From: AP-15 sp963762575
Lineage (GTDB): Bacteria; Pseudomonadota; Alphaproteobacteria; ATCC43930; CGMCC-115725
NCBI GenBank assembly: GCA_963762575.1
Contig: CAVXLL010000017.1
Span: 1 to 64,000 of the forward strand
DNA: 64,000 bases
Direction: 5' to 3'
Positions 28,018 through 36,589 of the stretch are shown here, piece by piece. The translations under genes were made by a program, and so were the position numbers. How positions within the stretch are numbered: position 1 is the first letter of the stretch; each line of letters begins with the position of its first letter. The notes under the pieces are model-generated. The model was not told the origin of the DNA. It was given only the letters and a program-made list of their open reading frames with translations, and ran no database searches.

Positions 28018-28833
28018 ATGGCCGTTCGGTCACCGATCATCAACGTTATGGGAAACGCCGCCCTAAAGGCGTCGCGCGGCCTCATTCGCGATTTTGGAGA
28101 GGTCGAGCACCTCCAGGTTTCGGTCAAGGGCGCCGGCGAATTCGTCTCGACCGCCGATCTGAAGGCCGAACGCACGCTAAAGGCGGAGCTGAAGAGGGCG
28201 CGCCCCGGCTATGCGATGCTGTTCGAGGAGAGCGGAGCGGAAGCAGGATCGGACCCGCGGCACCGCTGGATTGTCGATCCGTTGGACGGCACGACGAATT
28301 TTCTGCACGGCATCCCTCATTTCGCGATCTCGATCGGGCTGGAGCGCGACGGCGAAATCGTCGCTGGCGTGATCTACGAGCCCATTCGCGACGAGATGTA
28401 TTGGGCGGAGAAGGGGGCGGGCGCCTACGTCAACGATCGCCGGTTGAGGGTCTCCGCCCGCCGCCAACTCGGCGAGGCGGTTATCGGCACCGGCATGCCG
28501 TTTGGCGACCGCGCCGACCAGCAGGCTTACATGGCCACGCTCGCGGCGGTCATGGGCGCGACGAGCGGCGTGCGGCGCATGGGTTCGGCCGCGCTCGACC
28601 TCGCCTATGTCGCCGCCGGCCGATATGAGGGGTTTTGGGAGTTCGCATTGTCGCCTTGGGACATCGCCGCCGGGCTCCTCCTCGTCCGCGAGGCGGGCGG
28701 ATATGTCAGCGACATGGCCGGCGGTCACGACATGTTGTCGAGCGGCGACGTCCTGGCGGCTAATTCCCACCTCCACCTGCCGCTCGCCGCGCTGATCAAG
28801 GAGGCGATGCGCGCGGGCCGAGCGGCGTCCTGA
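28018..28833 (+). CDS. suhB: Inositol monophosphatase family protein (SuhB-like)
   Basis: A 271-residue Mg-dependent, Li-sensitive phosphatase-family protein. Metal-binding motifs: the Glu pair in LFEESGAE, WIVDPLDGTTNFLHG (residues about 85-99), and SPWDIAAGLLLVREAGG near the C terminus. It probably hydrolyses inositol phosphate or a related sugar phosphate. The symbol reflects family placement, not proven orthology. It starts 22 bases after the MITE, so its original promoter may have been displaced. Confidence 0.88.
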   Translation: MAVRSPIINVMGNAALKASRGLIRDFGEVEHLQVSVKGAGEFVSTADLKAERTLKAELKRARPGYAMLFEESGAEAGSDPRHRWIVDPLDGTTNFLHGIPHFAISIGLERDGEIVAGVIYEPIRDEMYWAEKGAGAYVNDRRLRVSARRQLGEAVIGTGMPFGDRADQQAYMATLAAVMGATSGVRRMGSAALDLAYVAAGRYEGFWEFALSPWDIAAGLLLVREAGGYVSDMAGGHDMLSSGDVLAANSHLHLPLAALIKEAMRAGRAAS

Positions 28834-28857
28834 GTTTGTTCGTAGTCTCCCTGTAGG

Positions 28858-28882
28858 ATGGGTTGAGCCGAGCGAAACCCAT
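28858..28882. repeat. Short inverted repeat downstream of the phosphatase gene
   Basis: ATGGGTT and AACCCAT (7-base arms, 11-base loop GAGCCGAGCGA) lie in the intergenic space after 28833. The sequence GTAGGATGGGTT...GCGAAACCCAT resembles a repeat seen between genes in many proteobacteria. The rest of 28883-29042 shows no gene. Confidence 0.5.
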
Positions 28883-29042
28883 TGTCAGGCTTGCCCAGGC
28901 GTAGGCCGTGAACTCAACAAAATACCGGTTTGCGTTGTGCGAGGAGTGGGTCCGCAAAGGGCCGGTGAGGAGACCTTCGCCGGAACGCGCGGCAACGACT
29001 GGGTAGCGCCGAAAGCGGCCATCCTTAGCCTCGCGTTCGCGG

Positions 29043-30068
29043 TTAGCGAAACGCTGGGATCACCTTCGAGGCGAACAGCTCCAGGTGCGTTTGCACCCAG
29101 CGTGGCGGCAGCCCGGGCGGCAAGGTCCAGGAGTAGAAGTGGGTGATCGGCACGGTGTCCGCCAAGTCGCGGATCATGCGTATCGCGGTGTCCGGGTCGA
29201 CCACCTGCAGCAGCCCGCTTTGCTTCAGCGCTTCTCGATCATTCAGCTGTGGAGCAAGAGGCTGAAGGCCGCCAGCCTCAAGCCATACCGAGTAATTGTT
29301 GACCTGATAGATGACGTGCGCGGCGGCCTCGGCAAACGTCTTGTCGGGGTCGTTGGATACAATGAGAAACCAAAAGCCGCTTGCGAAACGAAGGTTATCT
29401 GTCGGCCGGTTGTCCTTCTTCAGCTCGGCGACATAGCGGTCATATACATCTCGGTTTGCCGCGGGCACGGTGAAACCATCGCCGAATCGGACCGCGCGGC
29501 GCAGCGCCGCCGGCGTGAAGCCGCCGAGCCAGACCGGCGGGCGGGGTTTCTGAATGGGCTCCGGCGTCACCTTGATGTTCTGGAAATCGAAAAACTCACT
29601 CTTGAAGGTGATGGTTTCGCCCGAAAGAGCTCGGCGGATGATGTCGAGCGATTGGTCGGTGCGCGCTCCGCGCTCTTTGGAAGACACGCCGAAGCCCGAA
29701 AACTCTTCGCGTTTGAAGCCGATCCCCACGCCAAGTTCGAAGCGGCCGCCCGAGATGACATCAACGGTCGCAATGTCCTCGGCAAGACGTATCGGATTGT
29801 GAAAGGGCATCAGCAACACGCCGGATGCGATGCGGATCCGGTTGGTACGGGCGGCGATCGCCGCGGCGGCCGGCAGGATTGAGGGAAGATAGCCGTCTTC
29901 GATGAAGTGGTGCTCGGACAGCCAGACATCATCGAAACCGTTGTTTTCGCCCCACGCGATCTGATCGAGGATTTCGCGGTAGAGCTGATCGGCTGGCTGG
30001 CGCCACTGTGCCGGGTTCCGGAAGTCATACCAAAGGCCAAAGCGTATCTTTCGTGGTTTTTGGCTCAT
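29043..30068 (-). CDS. LLM-class flavin-dependent oxidoreductase
   Basis: A 341-residue luciferase-like monooxygenase with a TIM barrel fold. Segments typical of the family: FDDVWLSEHHFIEDGYLPS, RIASGVLLMPFHNPIRLAED, GGRFELGVGIGFKREEFSGF, and PPVWLGGFTPAALRRAVRFG. It would use reduced F420 or FMN supplied by another enzyme; the substrate is unknown. AGGGAG precedes ATG. It lies 40 bases after the SDR gene in the same direction, so the two probably share a transcript. Confidence 0.88.
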   Translation of the reverse strand: MSQKPRKIRFGLWYDFRNPAQWRQPADQLYREILDQIAWGENNGFDDVWLSEHHFIEDGYLPSILPAAAAIAARTNRIRIASGVLLMPFHNPIRLAEDIATVDVISGGRFELGVGIGFKREEFSGFGVSSKERGARTDQSLDIIRRALSGETITFKSEFFDFQNIKVTPEPIQKPRPPVWLGGFTPAALRRAVRFGDGFTVPAANRDVYDRYVAELKKDNRPTDNLRFASGFWFLIVSNDPDKTFAEAAAHVIYQVNNYSVWLEAGGLQPLAPQLNDREALKQSGLLQVVDPDTAIRMIRDLADTVPITHFYSWTLPPGLPPRWVQTHLELFASKVIPAFR

Positions 30069-30108
30069 TTTGGCTCCCTAATAAATCGAGGATGACCAAG
30101 ATGCTGGG

Positions 30109-30846
30109 TCAAATTTGCGCCGCTCCACCGTCCACAAATAGCTCGATACCGGTGATGTAGGCACTGTCGTCGGACGCGAGGAAAACTGCGGCTTTGCCGA
30201 GATCGTCGGGTGTCCCGATCCGGCCTAACGGAACCAGAGCAATTGTCTCCGCCTTCTGCTCCGCGGTGAGCAGATTGGCGAGGCCGGGTGTCTCGACGGT
30301 GCCGGGGCTCAGCACATTAATTCGGATGCCACGCCCCTTCAGGTCGGCGACCCAGCTGCGCGCAAAGGAGCGCACCGCAGCCTTGCTTGCGTTGTATATC
30401 GATAAGGACGGGAAGCCCTTTATCGAGGCAATCGACCCGGTGAGGATCACCGATGCCCTCTCGGTCAACAGCGGCAGCGCCTTCTGGACCGTGAACAGCA
30501 GGCCGCGCACGTTGGTGTTGAAAGTCTTGTCGAAATGCTCCTCGGTTATTCCGCCGAAGCTGCCGAATTCGTAATACCCCGCATTGACCGCCAGCACGTC
30601 GATACGTCCTGCCTTGTCCTTGATCGTCGCGTAAATGCGGTCGAGGTCGCCGAGGTTAGAGATATCGCCTTGAATGGCGGTGGCACCGCCGCCGATCGCG
30701 GTAACGGCCTTGTCCAGCTCGTATGGGCGACGCCCGGTGATAAAAACGCGCCCGCCTTCCTCGGCGAAACGCCTGGCGATGCCGAGGCCAATGCCGGCAC
30801 TGCCGCCGGTCACCAAAGCGACTTTGCCTGATAGCTTGCTGGTCAT
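30109..30846 (-). CDS. Short-chain dehydrogenase/reductase
   Basis: A 245-residue classical SDR. The cofactor motif GGSAGIGLGIA is at residues 14-24, NAGYYEF is the structural motif, and the catalytic Ser-Tyr-Lys lie in ILTGSIAS and YNASKAAVRSFARS. C-terminal GIELFVDGGAAQI is typical. The Arg at the end of beta-2 (FITGRRP) favours NADP(H). It has an AGGAG ribosome site and is divergent from a LysR gene, which is the likely regulator of this SDR-LLM unit. Confidence 0.9.
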   Translation of the reverse strand: MTSKLSGKVALVTGGSAGIGLGIARRFAEEGGRVFITGRRPYELDKAVTAIGGGATAIQGDISNLGDLDRIYATIKDKAGRIDVLAVNAGYYEFGSFGGITEEHFDKTFNTNVRGLLFTVQKALPLLTERASVILTGSIASIKGFPSLSIYNASKAAVRSFARSWVADLKGRGIRINVLSPGTVETPGLANLLTAEQKAETIALVPLGRIGTPDDLGKAAVFLASDDSAYITGIELFVDGGAAQI

Positions 30847-30965
30847 CGTCTGGTCTCCTGCGATTGCGCGATACCCATCGCGGCGTCCAGCTACGTGCGT
30901 CGCCGCTACGGGTGAAATTGCGTTTTGACCGATGTCGCAGTAGGCGCCGCCGTAGATTATCGATT

Positions 30966-30980
30966 ATTCCTGTCAGGAAT
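30966..30980. promoter_or_regulatory. Perfect palindrome with T-N11-A, candidate LysR site
   Basis: ATTCCTG-T-CAGGAAT lies in the divergent SDR/LysR intergenic region, 24 bases before the LysR start. It contains the T-N11-A spacing characteristic of LysR-family binding sites, so it is likely the recognition site for the adjacent regulator. Confidence 0.6.
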
Positions 30981-31003
30981 GGTCGACCGCGTGGGGTGAC
31001 GAG

Positions 31004-31903
31004 ATGGACCGATTGGCGGCGATGGAAACCTTTGTTCGGGTGATCGAGGCAGGCTCGTTCTCTGGTGCGGCCAAGCAGCTTCGCGTCGGGCAACCGGCTG
31101 TCTCCAAATCCATCGCACAACTTGAAGACCGGCTCGGTGTGCGGCTGTTGCTGCGATCGACGCACGGGTTGGCGCCGACCGATGCAGGCCGCTACTTTTA
31201 TGAGCGCGCTAAACGGTCGATCGAGGATGTCGAGGAGGCGGAAGCTGCCGCTCGCGGCGCCGCTGTAATGTTATCAGGGCGGCTGCGAATCAATGCACCC
31301 GTGACCTTCGCCCGCCTGCACCTCATACCGCGACTGCCGATTTTTATGGCGGAGCACCCATCGCTCGATGTCGACGTTGTGCTCGACGATCGGGATATCG
31401 ACCTGATCGAGGCCGGGATAGACGTCGCGCTGCGCTTGGGCCGGCTCGGCAATTCAGGCATGACCGTTCGCAAAATCGGACACTGTCGAAGCTGTGTGGT
31501 CGGTACGCCCTCCTATTTCGCAGCGCATGGTCGGCCGAACACCCCCGACGACCTCGTGAAGCATGAAGCCGTTATCTACGAGCAGCGTGTCGGCGGTCCT
31601 ACCTGGACCTTTCGCCAGGGGACGACAGAAACGATCGTCACGGTGCACGGTCGGCTTCGGGTCACCGCGGCGGAAGGGGTTCGTGAGGGGGTGCTCGCCG
31701 GTTTGGGCCTTTCGATTGGCGGCTCCGAATGGTTGTTCACCCCGGAGCTAAAATCTGGGGCGATCATTTCCGTACTGCAGGATTGGTCGCTGCCGGCGGT
31801 CGATCTATGGGCGTTATTTCCAGCCGGTCGACAGGCCAGCGCCAAAGCCCGCGCGTTCACGAGCTTTATCGAGCTCCAACTCGCGGGCGGCGAGGCCCTT
31901 TGA
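31004..31903 (+). CDS. LysR-family transcriptional regulator
   Basis: A 299-residue regulator. The winged helix-turn-helix is at residues 1-60 (MDRLAAMETFVRVIEAGSFS, then AAKQLRVGQPAVSKSIAQLE). The effector-binding domain follows from about residue 90 (GRLRINAPVTFARLHLIPRL). It is divergent from the SDR-LLM pair and probably controls it in response to an unknown small molecule. Confidence 0.92.
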   Translation: MDRLAAMETFVRVIEAGSFSGAAKQLRVGQPAVSKSIAQLEDRLGVRLLLRSTHGLAPTDAGRYFYERAKRSIEDVEEAEAAARGAAVMLSGRLRINAPVTFARLHLIPRLPIFMAEHPSLDVDVVLDDRDIDLIEAGIDVALRLGRLGNSGMTVRKIGHCRSCVVGTPSYFAAHGRPNTPDDLVKHEAVIYEQRVGGPTWTFRQGTTETIVTVHGRLRVTAAEGVREGVLAGLGLSIGGSEWLFTPELKSGAIISVLQDWSLPAVDLWALFPAGRQASAKARAFTSFIELQLAGGEAL

Positions 31904-32213
31904 AATGTGATTTAGCGCGCTTCACTCGAAATGACGCCCTCGGGGCATGAACAGCGGTTCCCGCCGCGAAGGCTAAGCGGCCGTTGTGGGGTCGAAAGCG
32001 GACGGTGGCCGTCGACGTTGATGAGCAGGCGACGTAGGCTTTTGGGTCAGGTTCCTAGGCGGGGCTCATGCTGATACGGGGAGGCGAGCGACTCCAAGCG
32101 AGCGCTCACACCCGTGTGAGGCGATTAAGTCGATCACGCGGGCGCGCTGATCTGTGCGCAGACAAACTCCAGGCCTTCTCTCGTTTGTGTTGCCCTACTC
32201 ACATCACGGTCCA

Positions 32214-32242
32214 TTGACAATATAGCAATAACCTGCTAGGGT
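32214..32242 (+). promoter_or_regulatory. Sigma70-like promoter candidate
   Basis: TTGACA (32214-32219) is a perfect -35 box, followed after 17 bases by TAGGGT (32237-32242). It stands in an AT-richer patch of the spacer and points toward the short frame starting near 32275. No real gene follows, so this may be an orphan promoter left by rearrangement. Confidence 0.3.
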
Positions 32243-32372
32243 CGGCGGTTGCCAAGGCGTCGGGAGTCATCGTCGTGGGCATGGCCAGTTATCGTGTTAG
32301 CGGTGTCGTCGCGTTCCGCCCACGTTTCTTCGACCTTCCCGTCGCCGCGAAGCGTGGGAAACCAAGAGCCGA

Positions 32373-32408
32373 GCCTGATCTGGACCTGATAAAACAGGTG
32401 GAACAGGG
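32373..32408 (+). repeat. Dispersed short repeat encoding DLIKQ, copy A
   Basis: The sequence begins GCCTGATCTGGACC, continues TGATAAAACAGG and ends in ACAGGG. It matches 40271-40306 (reverse strand) and 46294-46328 (reverse strand). In one frame all three encode PDLxLIKQ. CCTG...CAGG arms also allow a hairpin. Confidence 0.5.
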
Positions 32409-32552
32409 CAGCAATGTTGGTTTTAGAAGGACCGGCCCGGCGTTTTGCCACGTTCGGAGCACGGGGATCACGGAGCGGTAGTGATCCTCGTATTCCAATT
32501 CGCCGATTATAAGTTTCGCTGATATTTCGCTGCAAAAAACAGCGAAAACAGC

Positions 32553-32714
32553 TAGTGCTCAGAGTCATTCACACGATACACCCTGGCAATGAAGCACCTC
32601 GCTCAGTCCCGCTTCACCGGCGAAAGCCGGTGCCTACGGCAGAGGTAGATCCCGGCTTTCGCCGGGAAAGCGAGGAGGGGCGTCTGCTGAATTATCTGAA
32701 TGGTTCTGACACTA
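32553..32714 (-). mobile_element. TA-flanked MITE, copy 2 (162 bp)
   Basis: An inverted copy of the element at 27806. Its ends read TAGTGCTCAGAGTCATTC and, from the other end, TAGTGTCAGAACCATTC. It is about 29 bases shorter, lacking the CGTGGG/CCCACG hairpin, but keeps the CACCGGC-TTTC-GCCGGTG stem. TA dinucleotides flank both ends. Confidence 0.75.
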
Positions 32715-33019
32715 GGAGCGGCCGAGGGGGACCGGTTTTGCGAAAGGGCAGTCCGGCATGCTGCCGGCCCTCACCCGGCGGTTCCACTGCCGACCCGTTC
32801 CTTTGCCAAATTCGGTGAGACTGATCGAGTAAATTTGGCTTGCTGCCCAGACTTCAAACTGAGTCACTACCTTCCCGGAGATTTCGTTGTTGCGCCAGTG
32901 CCCGATGCGCTACCCTCGCTGATCATTCGGCGCGGAGGTGCATCCGCGCGCCGCTGCGGCGGGCTCTTAGAGTAACAGTGATCGTGCAGGGCGATTCCTA
33001 GTGGCGGCGAATTGACCGG

Positions 33020-34172
33020 ATGAGCCAATCACGCCGTTTCTTGATTCGGATGGTCCTGTTTCTCGTGCTGGTGGCGGGATTGGCCGCGTTGCTCGGACGC
33101 TCCCTGGTCAGCGCGTTCATGGGAAACCCTGCGGTCAATGGCGTCATCCTCGGCATTCTGATCGCCGGCATTGTCTATATTTTCCGCCAGGTGCTGTCGC
33201 TCGATCCCGAGCTCCGGTGGATCGAGAGTTTTCGCAACCACGAATCCGGTGGTGGCGATTCGGGGCGGTGAGGCGGCGCCGAGGCTGCTCGGGTCGATGG
33301 CCCGGATGCTCGAGGCGCAGCAGGGCCGGCGCGTCAGCTTATCTGCGACATCGTTGCAGGCCTTGCTCGACGGGATCGCTTCGCGGCTCAATGAGACCCG
33401 CGAGACCTCGCGCTACCTGATCGGTGTACTGATATTTCTCGGTCTTCTCGGGACGTTTTACGGGCTCCTCGAGACGGTACGCTCGGTCGGCGATGTGATC
33501 GGCGCGCTGAACATTGGAGCCAATGACGTGGCCAAAGCGTTCGCCGATCTCAAATCCGGCTTGGAGTTGCCGCTCCACGGCATGGGAACGGCGTTCAGCG
33601 CATCTCTGTTCGGGCTCGCCGGCAGCCTCGTCCTGGGCTTTCTCGACCTGCAAGCCGGCCAGGCGCAGAACCGGTTCTACAATGAACTCGAGGAGTCGCT
33701 GTCGGCCTATACGCGGCTCTCCGCCGGCCCGTTGAGCGAAGCGGGCGACGGATCGGTGCCGGCCTACATTCAGGCGTTGCTCGAGCAGACTGCCGACAGC
33801 CTCGAAAACCTCCAGCGCATCATCGCGCGCGGCGAGGAGAGCCGGATCGGCGCCAATGCCACGCTCGCAAGCTTGACCGATCGTCTCGGCGTTCTTGGGG
33901 AGCAGATGAAGGCCGGCCAGATCCTGATGGTGCGGCTCGCCGAAAACCAGTTGGAGCTGAGGCCGTCCCTCGCCCGGCTTGCCGAGGCGGTCGAGAACTC
34001 GCTCGGTCACGACGACGTGCTGCGCAACCATCTGCGCAACATCGAAGCCTATGTAGCGCGGCTCAGCGAAGACGTCGTCCAAGGCCGGGAGCAAAGCGTG
34101 CAAGACCTGCGCGGCGACATCCGCATCGTCGCCCGCACCATCGCCGCCCTGGCGGAAGACGCGCGGCGCTGA
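33020..34172 (+). pseudogene. MotA/TolQ/ExbB-like proton channel subunit, frameshifted
   Basis: The first frame (33020-33271) gives two membrane helices (LIRMVLFLVLVAGLAALLG and GVILGILIAGIVYIFRQVL) and ends in a stop. The next frame, open across 33245-34172, continues with RLLGSMARMLEAQQ, a third helix YLIGVLIFLGLLGTFYGLLE and a fourth GMGTAFSASLFGLAGSLVLG, then a cytoplasmic helical tail. The two halves together match one MotA-like protein of about 380 residues, with a one-base frame change near 33245. It may be a true mutation, an assembly error or two genes. The next gene encodes the expected MotB/OmpA-like partner. Confidence 0.7.
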
Positions 34173-34191
34173 CTGCATTCGTTACCCACGC

Positions 34192-35460
34192 ATGGCAATA
34201 GCAACACGCAACTCCCGCCGCTCCAGCATCGACATCTGGCCAGGTTTCGTCGACGCGCTGGCGCAGCTGCTGATGGTGATCATCTTCATTCTAATGGTGT
34301 TCACCGTCGGCCAATTCTATCTGGGGGCTGCATTGTCCGGCCGCGACCAGGCATTGCAGAAACTCCAGCAGCAGGTCGATCAGCTGGCGAGCCTGCTCGC
34401 CGTCGAACGGCGCTCGAACGACGAGCTGCGTTCCGGCACGCTCGAACTATCTTCGCAACTGAAGAGCGCCGTCGCCGAGCGAGATGAGCTCAGCGGCAAG
34501 CTGCGCGACGCCGACGCGATCGTCAGCGCCGACAAGGAGAAGATCGACCTGCAGCTGCGCGAGATCGAGAGCCTGCGGCGTGACCTCGAAGCGCTGAAAA
34601 CCGTCAGGGCCGATCTCGAAGCGAAGGTCGCCGCCCTGGCACAACAGCAGGAAGCCGCGACGGCGGTGCGCGACCGCACGAAGGAGCTCGAAGCCCAGCT
34701 CGCCTCCGAGCAGGAAAAGACCTCGCTCGCGCAAAAGGAGATCGATGCCCGAGATGTCCGATTGAGTGCGCTCGGCAGCCGCGCCGCAGGGGCGGAGCAG
34801 GCGCTGAGCGCGGAAAAGGAAATCAGCCGGCAGGCGCTCGCCCGGGTCGACGAGTTGAATGCCCAGATTGCTACCCTGCGCGACCAGCTTTCGCGCATTG
34901 CGGCAGCCCTCGATGTCTCCGAAGCCAAGGTCAAGGACCAGCAGGGGCAGATCGTCGAGCTTGGCAAGCGCCTCAATCTGGCGCTCGTCAACAAAGTCGA
35001 GGAGCTCGCGCGTTATCGTTCGGAGTTCTTCGGCCGATTGCGTGAGATCCTCGGTAATCGGGCGGACATCCACATTGTCGGCGACCGCTTCGTGTTCCAG
35101 TCGGAGGTGCTGTTTGCGCCGGGCAGCGCCGAACTCGGCGACGATGCGAAGAAGCAGCTCGCGCCGGTGATCGGAGCGCTGAAGGAGATCGCCGCCAAGA
35201 TCCCGCCGGACATCAATTGGATATTGCGAGTCGACGGGCATACCGACTACCGCCCTATCAGCAGTTCTCAGTTTCCCTCCAATTGGGAATTGTCGACCGC
35301 CCGGGCGATTTCTGTGGTGCGCTATGCAATCGAAGAAGGCATACCCGCCACACACCTTGCTGCGGCCGGTTTCGCCGACCAGCAGCCGCTGGACCCGCGC
35401 AGTACGGAGGACGCCTACCGCAAAAATCGCCGTATCGAGCTCAAATTGACCGAGCGGTGA
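34192..35460 (+). CDS. MotB/OmpA-like peptidoglycan-binding envelope protein
   Basis: A 422-residue protein: one N-terminal membrane helix (DALAQLLMVIIFILMVFTVG), a coiled coil of about 220 residues rich in Glu, Gln, Leu and Ala, then an OmpA-like domain (residues about 300-422) with FAPGSAELGDDAKK, LRVDGHTDYRPI, WELSTARAISVVRYA and the terminal KNRRIELKLTER. It would anchor a MotA-like proton channel to peptidoglycan. The pair resembles the alphaproteobacterial housekeeping version, not a flagellar stator, since no flagellar genes are present. Confidence 0.85.
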   Translation: MAIATRNSRRSSIDIWPGFVDALAQLLMVIIFILMVFTVGQFYLGAALSGRDQALQKLQQQVDQLASLLAVERRSNDELRSGTLELSSQLKSAVAERDELSGKLRDADAIVSADKEKIDLQLREIESLRRDLEALKTVRADLEAKVAALAQQQEAATAVRDRTKELEAQLASEQEKTSLAQKEIDARDVRLSALGSRAAGAEQALSAEKEISRQALARVDELNAQIATLRDQLSRIAAALDVSEAKVKDQQGQIVELGKRLNLALVNKVEELARYRSEFFGRLREILGNRADIHIVGDRFVFQSEVLFAPGSAELGDDAKKQLAPVIGALKEIAAKIPPDINWILRVDGHTDYRPISSSQFPSNWELSTARAISVVRYAIEEGIPATHLAAAGFADQQPLDPRSTEDAYRKNRRIELKLTER

Positions 35461-35470
35461 ACCGCGGATC

Positions 35471-36535
35471 TCAGCTCTCGGTAACCGCTTCCTCAAATGC
35501 CGCCAAGGTCGCTTCGATCGCCTCGCGCGGCAGGTTGCGGGTGATGAAGACCATGCGGGTGCGATGGTCCGCGCTCGGCCATTCGGGCAACAGCACCGGC
35601 GGGTGGAAGAGGTGCTGCACGCCGTGCAGGACGACCGGCTGATCGGGGCGGTCGGACAGCGCCACTATCGCCTTAAGCCGCAACAGATCCTCGCCCCGCA
35701 TCGTCGCCAGCCCGTCGAGCCAGGCCGACAAGGCGGCCCAGGAGATCGGCCGCTCGCGGGTGATGCAGAACGCGCGGATGCGGTCGTCATGCCGGTTTAC
35801 ATCGGGGTGCCCGAGGCGCAAATCGTGCCCGTGGTGCGTGTGGCCGCTCTCGAACGCCTCGTCGCGCAGCCAGCGCCGCACATCGACGCTCTTCGTGGAC
35901 GGGTCGTAAAAGCCGATGTTGAAGAGGCGCGCCGGATCGACGACGCCTTGCGCGACGGGCACGATCGTCGCGCTCGGGTTCAGCGCCTCGAGACGTGCTT
36001 CGATCTCCTGACCGGCAGCCGAGCCCGCGAGATCGGTCTTGGTCAGCAGCAGCCGGTCGGCGACCGCGGCCTGTTTCACCGCCTCGGGCTGCTTGTCGAG
36101 GGTGGCGGCGCCGTTCACCGCGTCTACGGTCGTCACGACGCCATCGAGCATATAGCGCGCCGCGACGAGCGGGTCGGTCATCAGGGTGTGGAGGACCGGC
36201 GCCGGATCGGCGAGACCGGTGGTCTCGATCGCGACGCGCGTGAAATACGGGACCCTGCCCTTGACCCGATCGACAAACAGGTTGGTTAGGGTATCGACGA
36301 TGTCGCCACGCACGGTGCAGCATAGGCACCCGCCGTTGAGCAACACGACATCCTCGCACGATCGCTCGACCAAAAGATGGTCCAGGCCGATCTCGCCGAA
36401 CTCGTTGACGATGACCGCCGTCGCCGCCATATCGGGCTGCTTCAGCACGTGGTTGAGCACCGTCGTCTTGCCGCTGCCGAGAAACCCGGTCAGCAAGGTG
36501 ACCGGGATTAACGAGGATTGTTCGGGCGCGGTCAT
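35471..36535 (-). CDS. CobW/COG0523-family GTP-binding metallochaperone
   Basis: A 354-residue G3E GTPase. Walker A GFLGSGKTTVLNHVL, the metal-binding motif GGCLCCTVRGD, and switch/Walker B ETTGLADPAPVL are all present. The C-terminal CobW domain ends with RMVFITRNLPREAIEATL. A His-rich stretch SGHTHHGHDLRLGH sits in the linker and suggests Zn handling. No cobalamin or urease genes are near, so a zinc chaperone role is the more likely of the family options. Confidence 0.9.
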   Translation of the reverse strand: MTAPEQSSLIPVTLLTGFLGSGKTTVLNHVLKQPDMAATAVIVNEFGEIGLDHLLVERSCEDVVLLNGGCLCCTVRGDIVDTLTNLFVDRVKGRVPYFTRVAIETTGLADPAPVLHTLMTDPLVAARYMLDGVVTTVDAVNGAATLDKQPEAVKQAAVADRLLLTKTDLAGSAAGQEIEARLEALNPSATIVPVAQGVVDPARLFNIGFYDPSTKSVDVRRWLRDEAFESGHTHHGHDLRLGHPDVNRHDDRIRAFCITRERPISWAALSAWLDGLATMRGEDLLRLKAIVALSDRPDQPVVLHGVQHLFHPPVLLPEWPSADHRTRMVFITRNLPREAIEATLAAFEEAVTES

Positions 36536-36589
36536 CCAGGCTGCTCGTTCGCAATGGCCGACGGGTGATATGACATAAGCAAGGCATGC

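Larger units (their letters stand above)
31904..33019. other. Gene-poor spacer with a MITE and a short repeat
   Basis: About 1.1 kb with no convincing gene. It contains a promoter-like pair at 32214-32242, a short repeat at 32373-32408 and the second MITE copy at 32553-32714. A 68-codon frame at 32275-32481 spans the short repeat but looks accidental beyond the DLIKQVEQG segment. The rest, including 32715-33019, shows no recognisable feature. Confidence 0.5.

Noticed and set aside
27831..28175. Open frames containing PLHRRKPVPTAEVDPGF in the MITEs
   Set aside because: The same peptide arises in both MITE copies from hairpin sequence in either orientation; it is non-coding repeat DNA.
33020..35460. 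Zorya-type defence (ZorA/ZorB) suggested by a MotA-like plus OmpA/MotB-like pair
   Set aside because: No helicase, nuclease or ZorC/D/E-like gene follows; the next gene is a CobW GTPase on the other strand. The long coiled coil fits the common alphaproteobacterial envelope pair.
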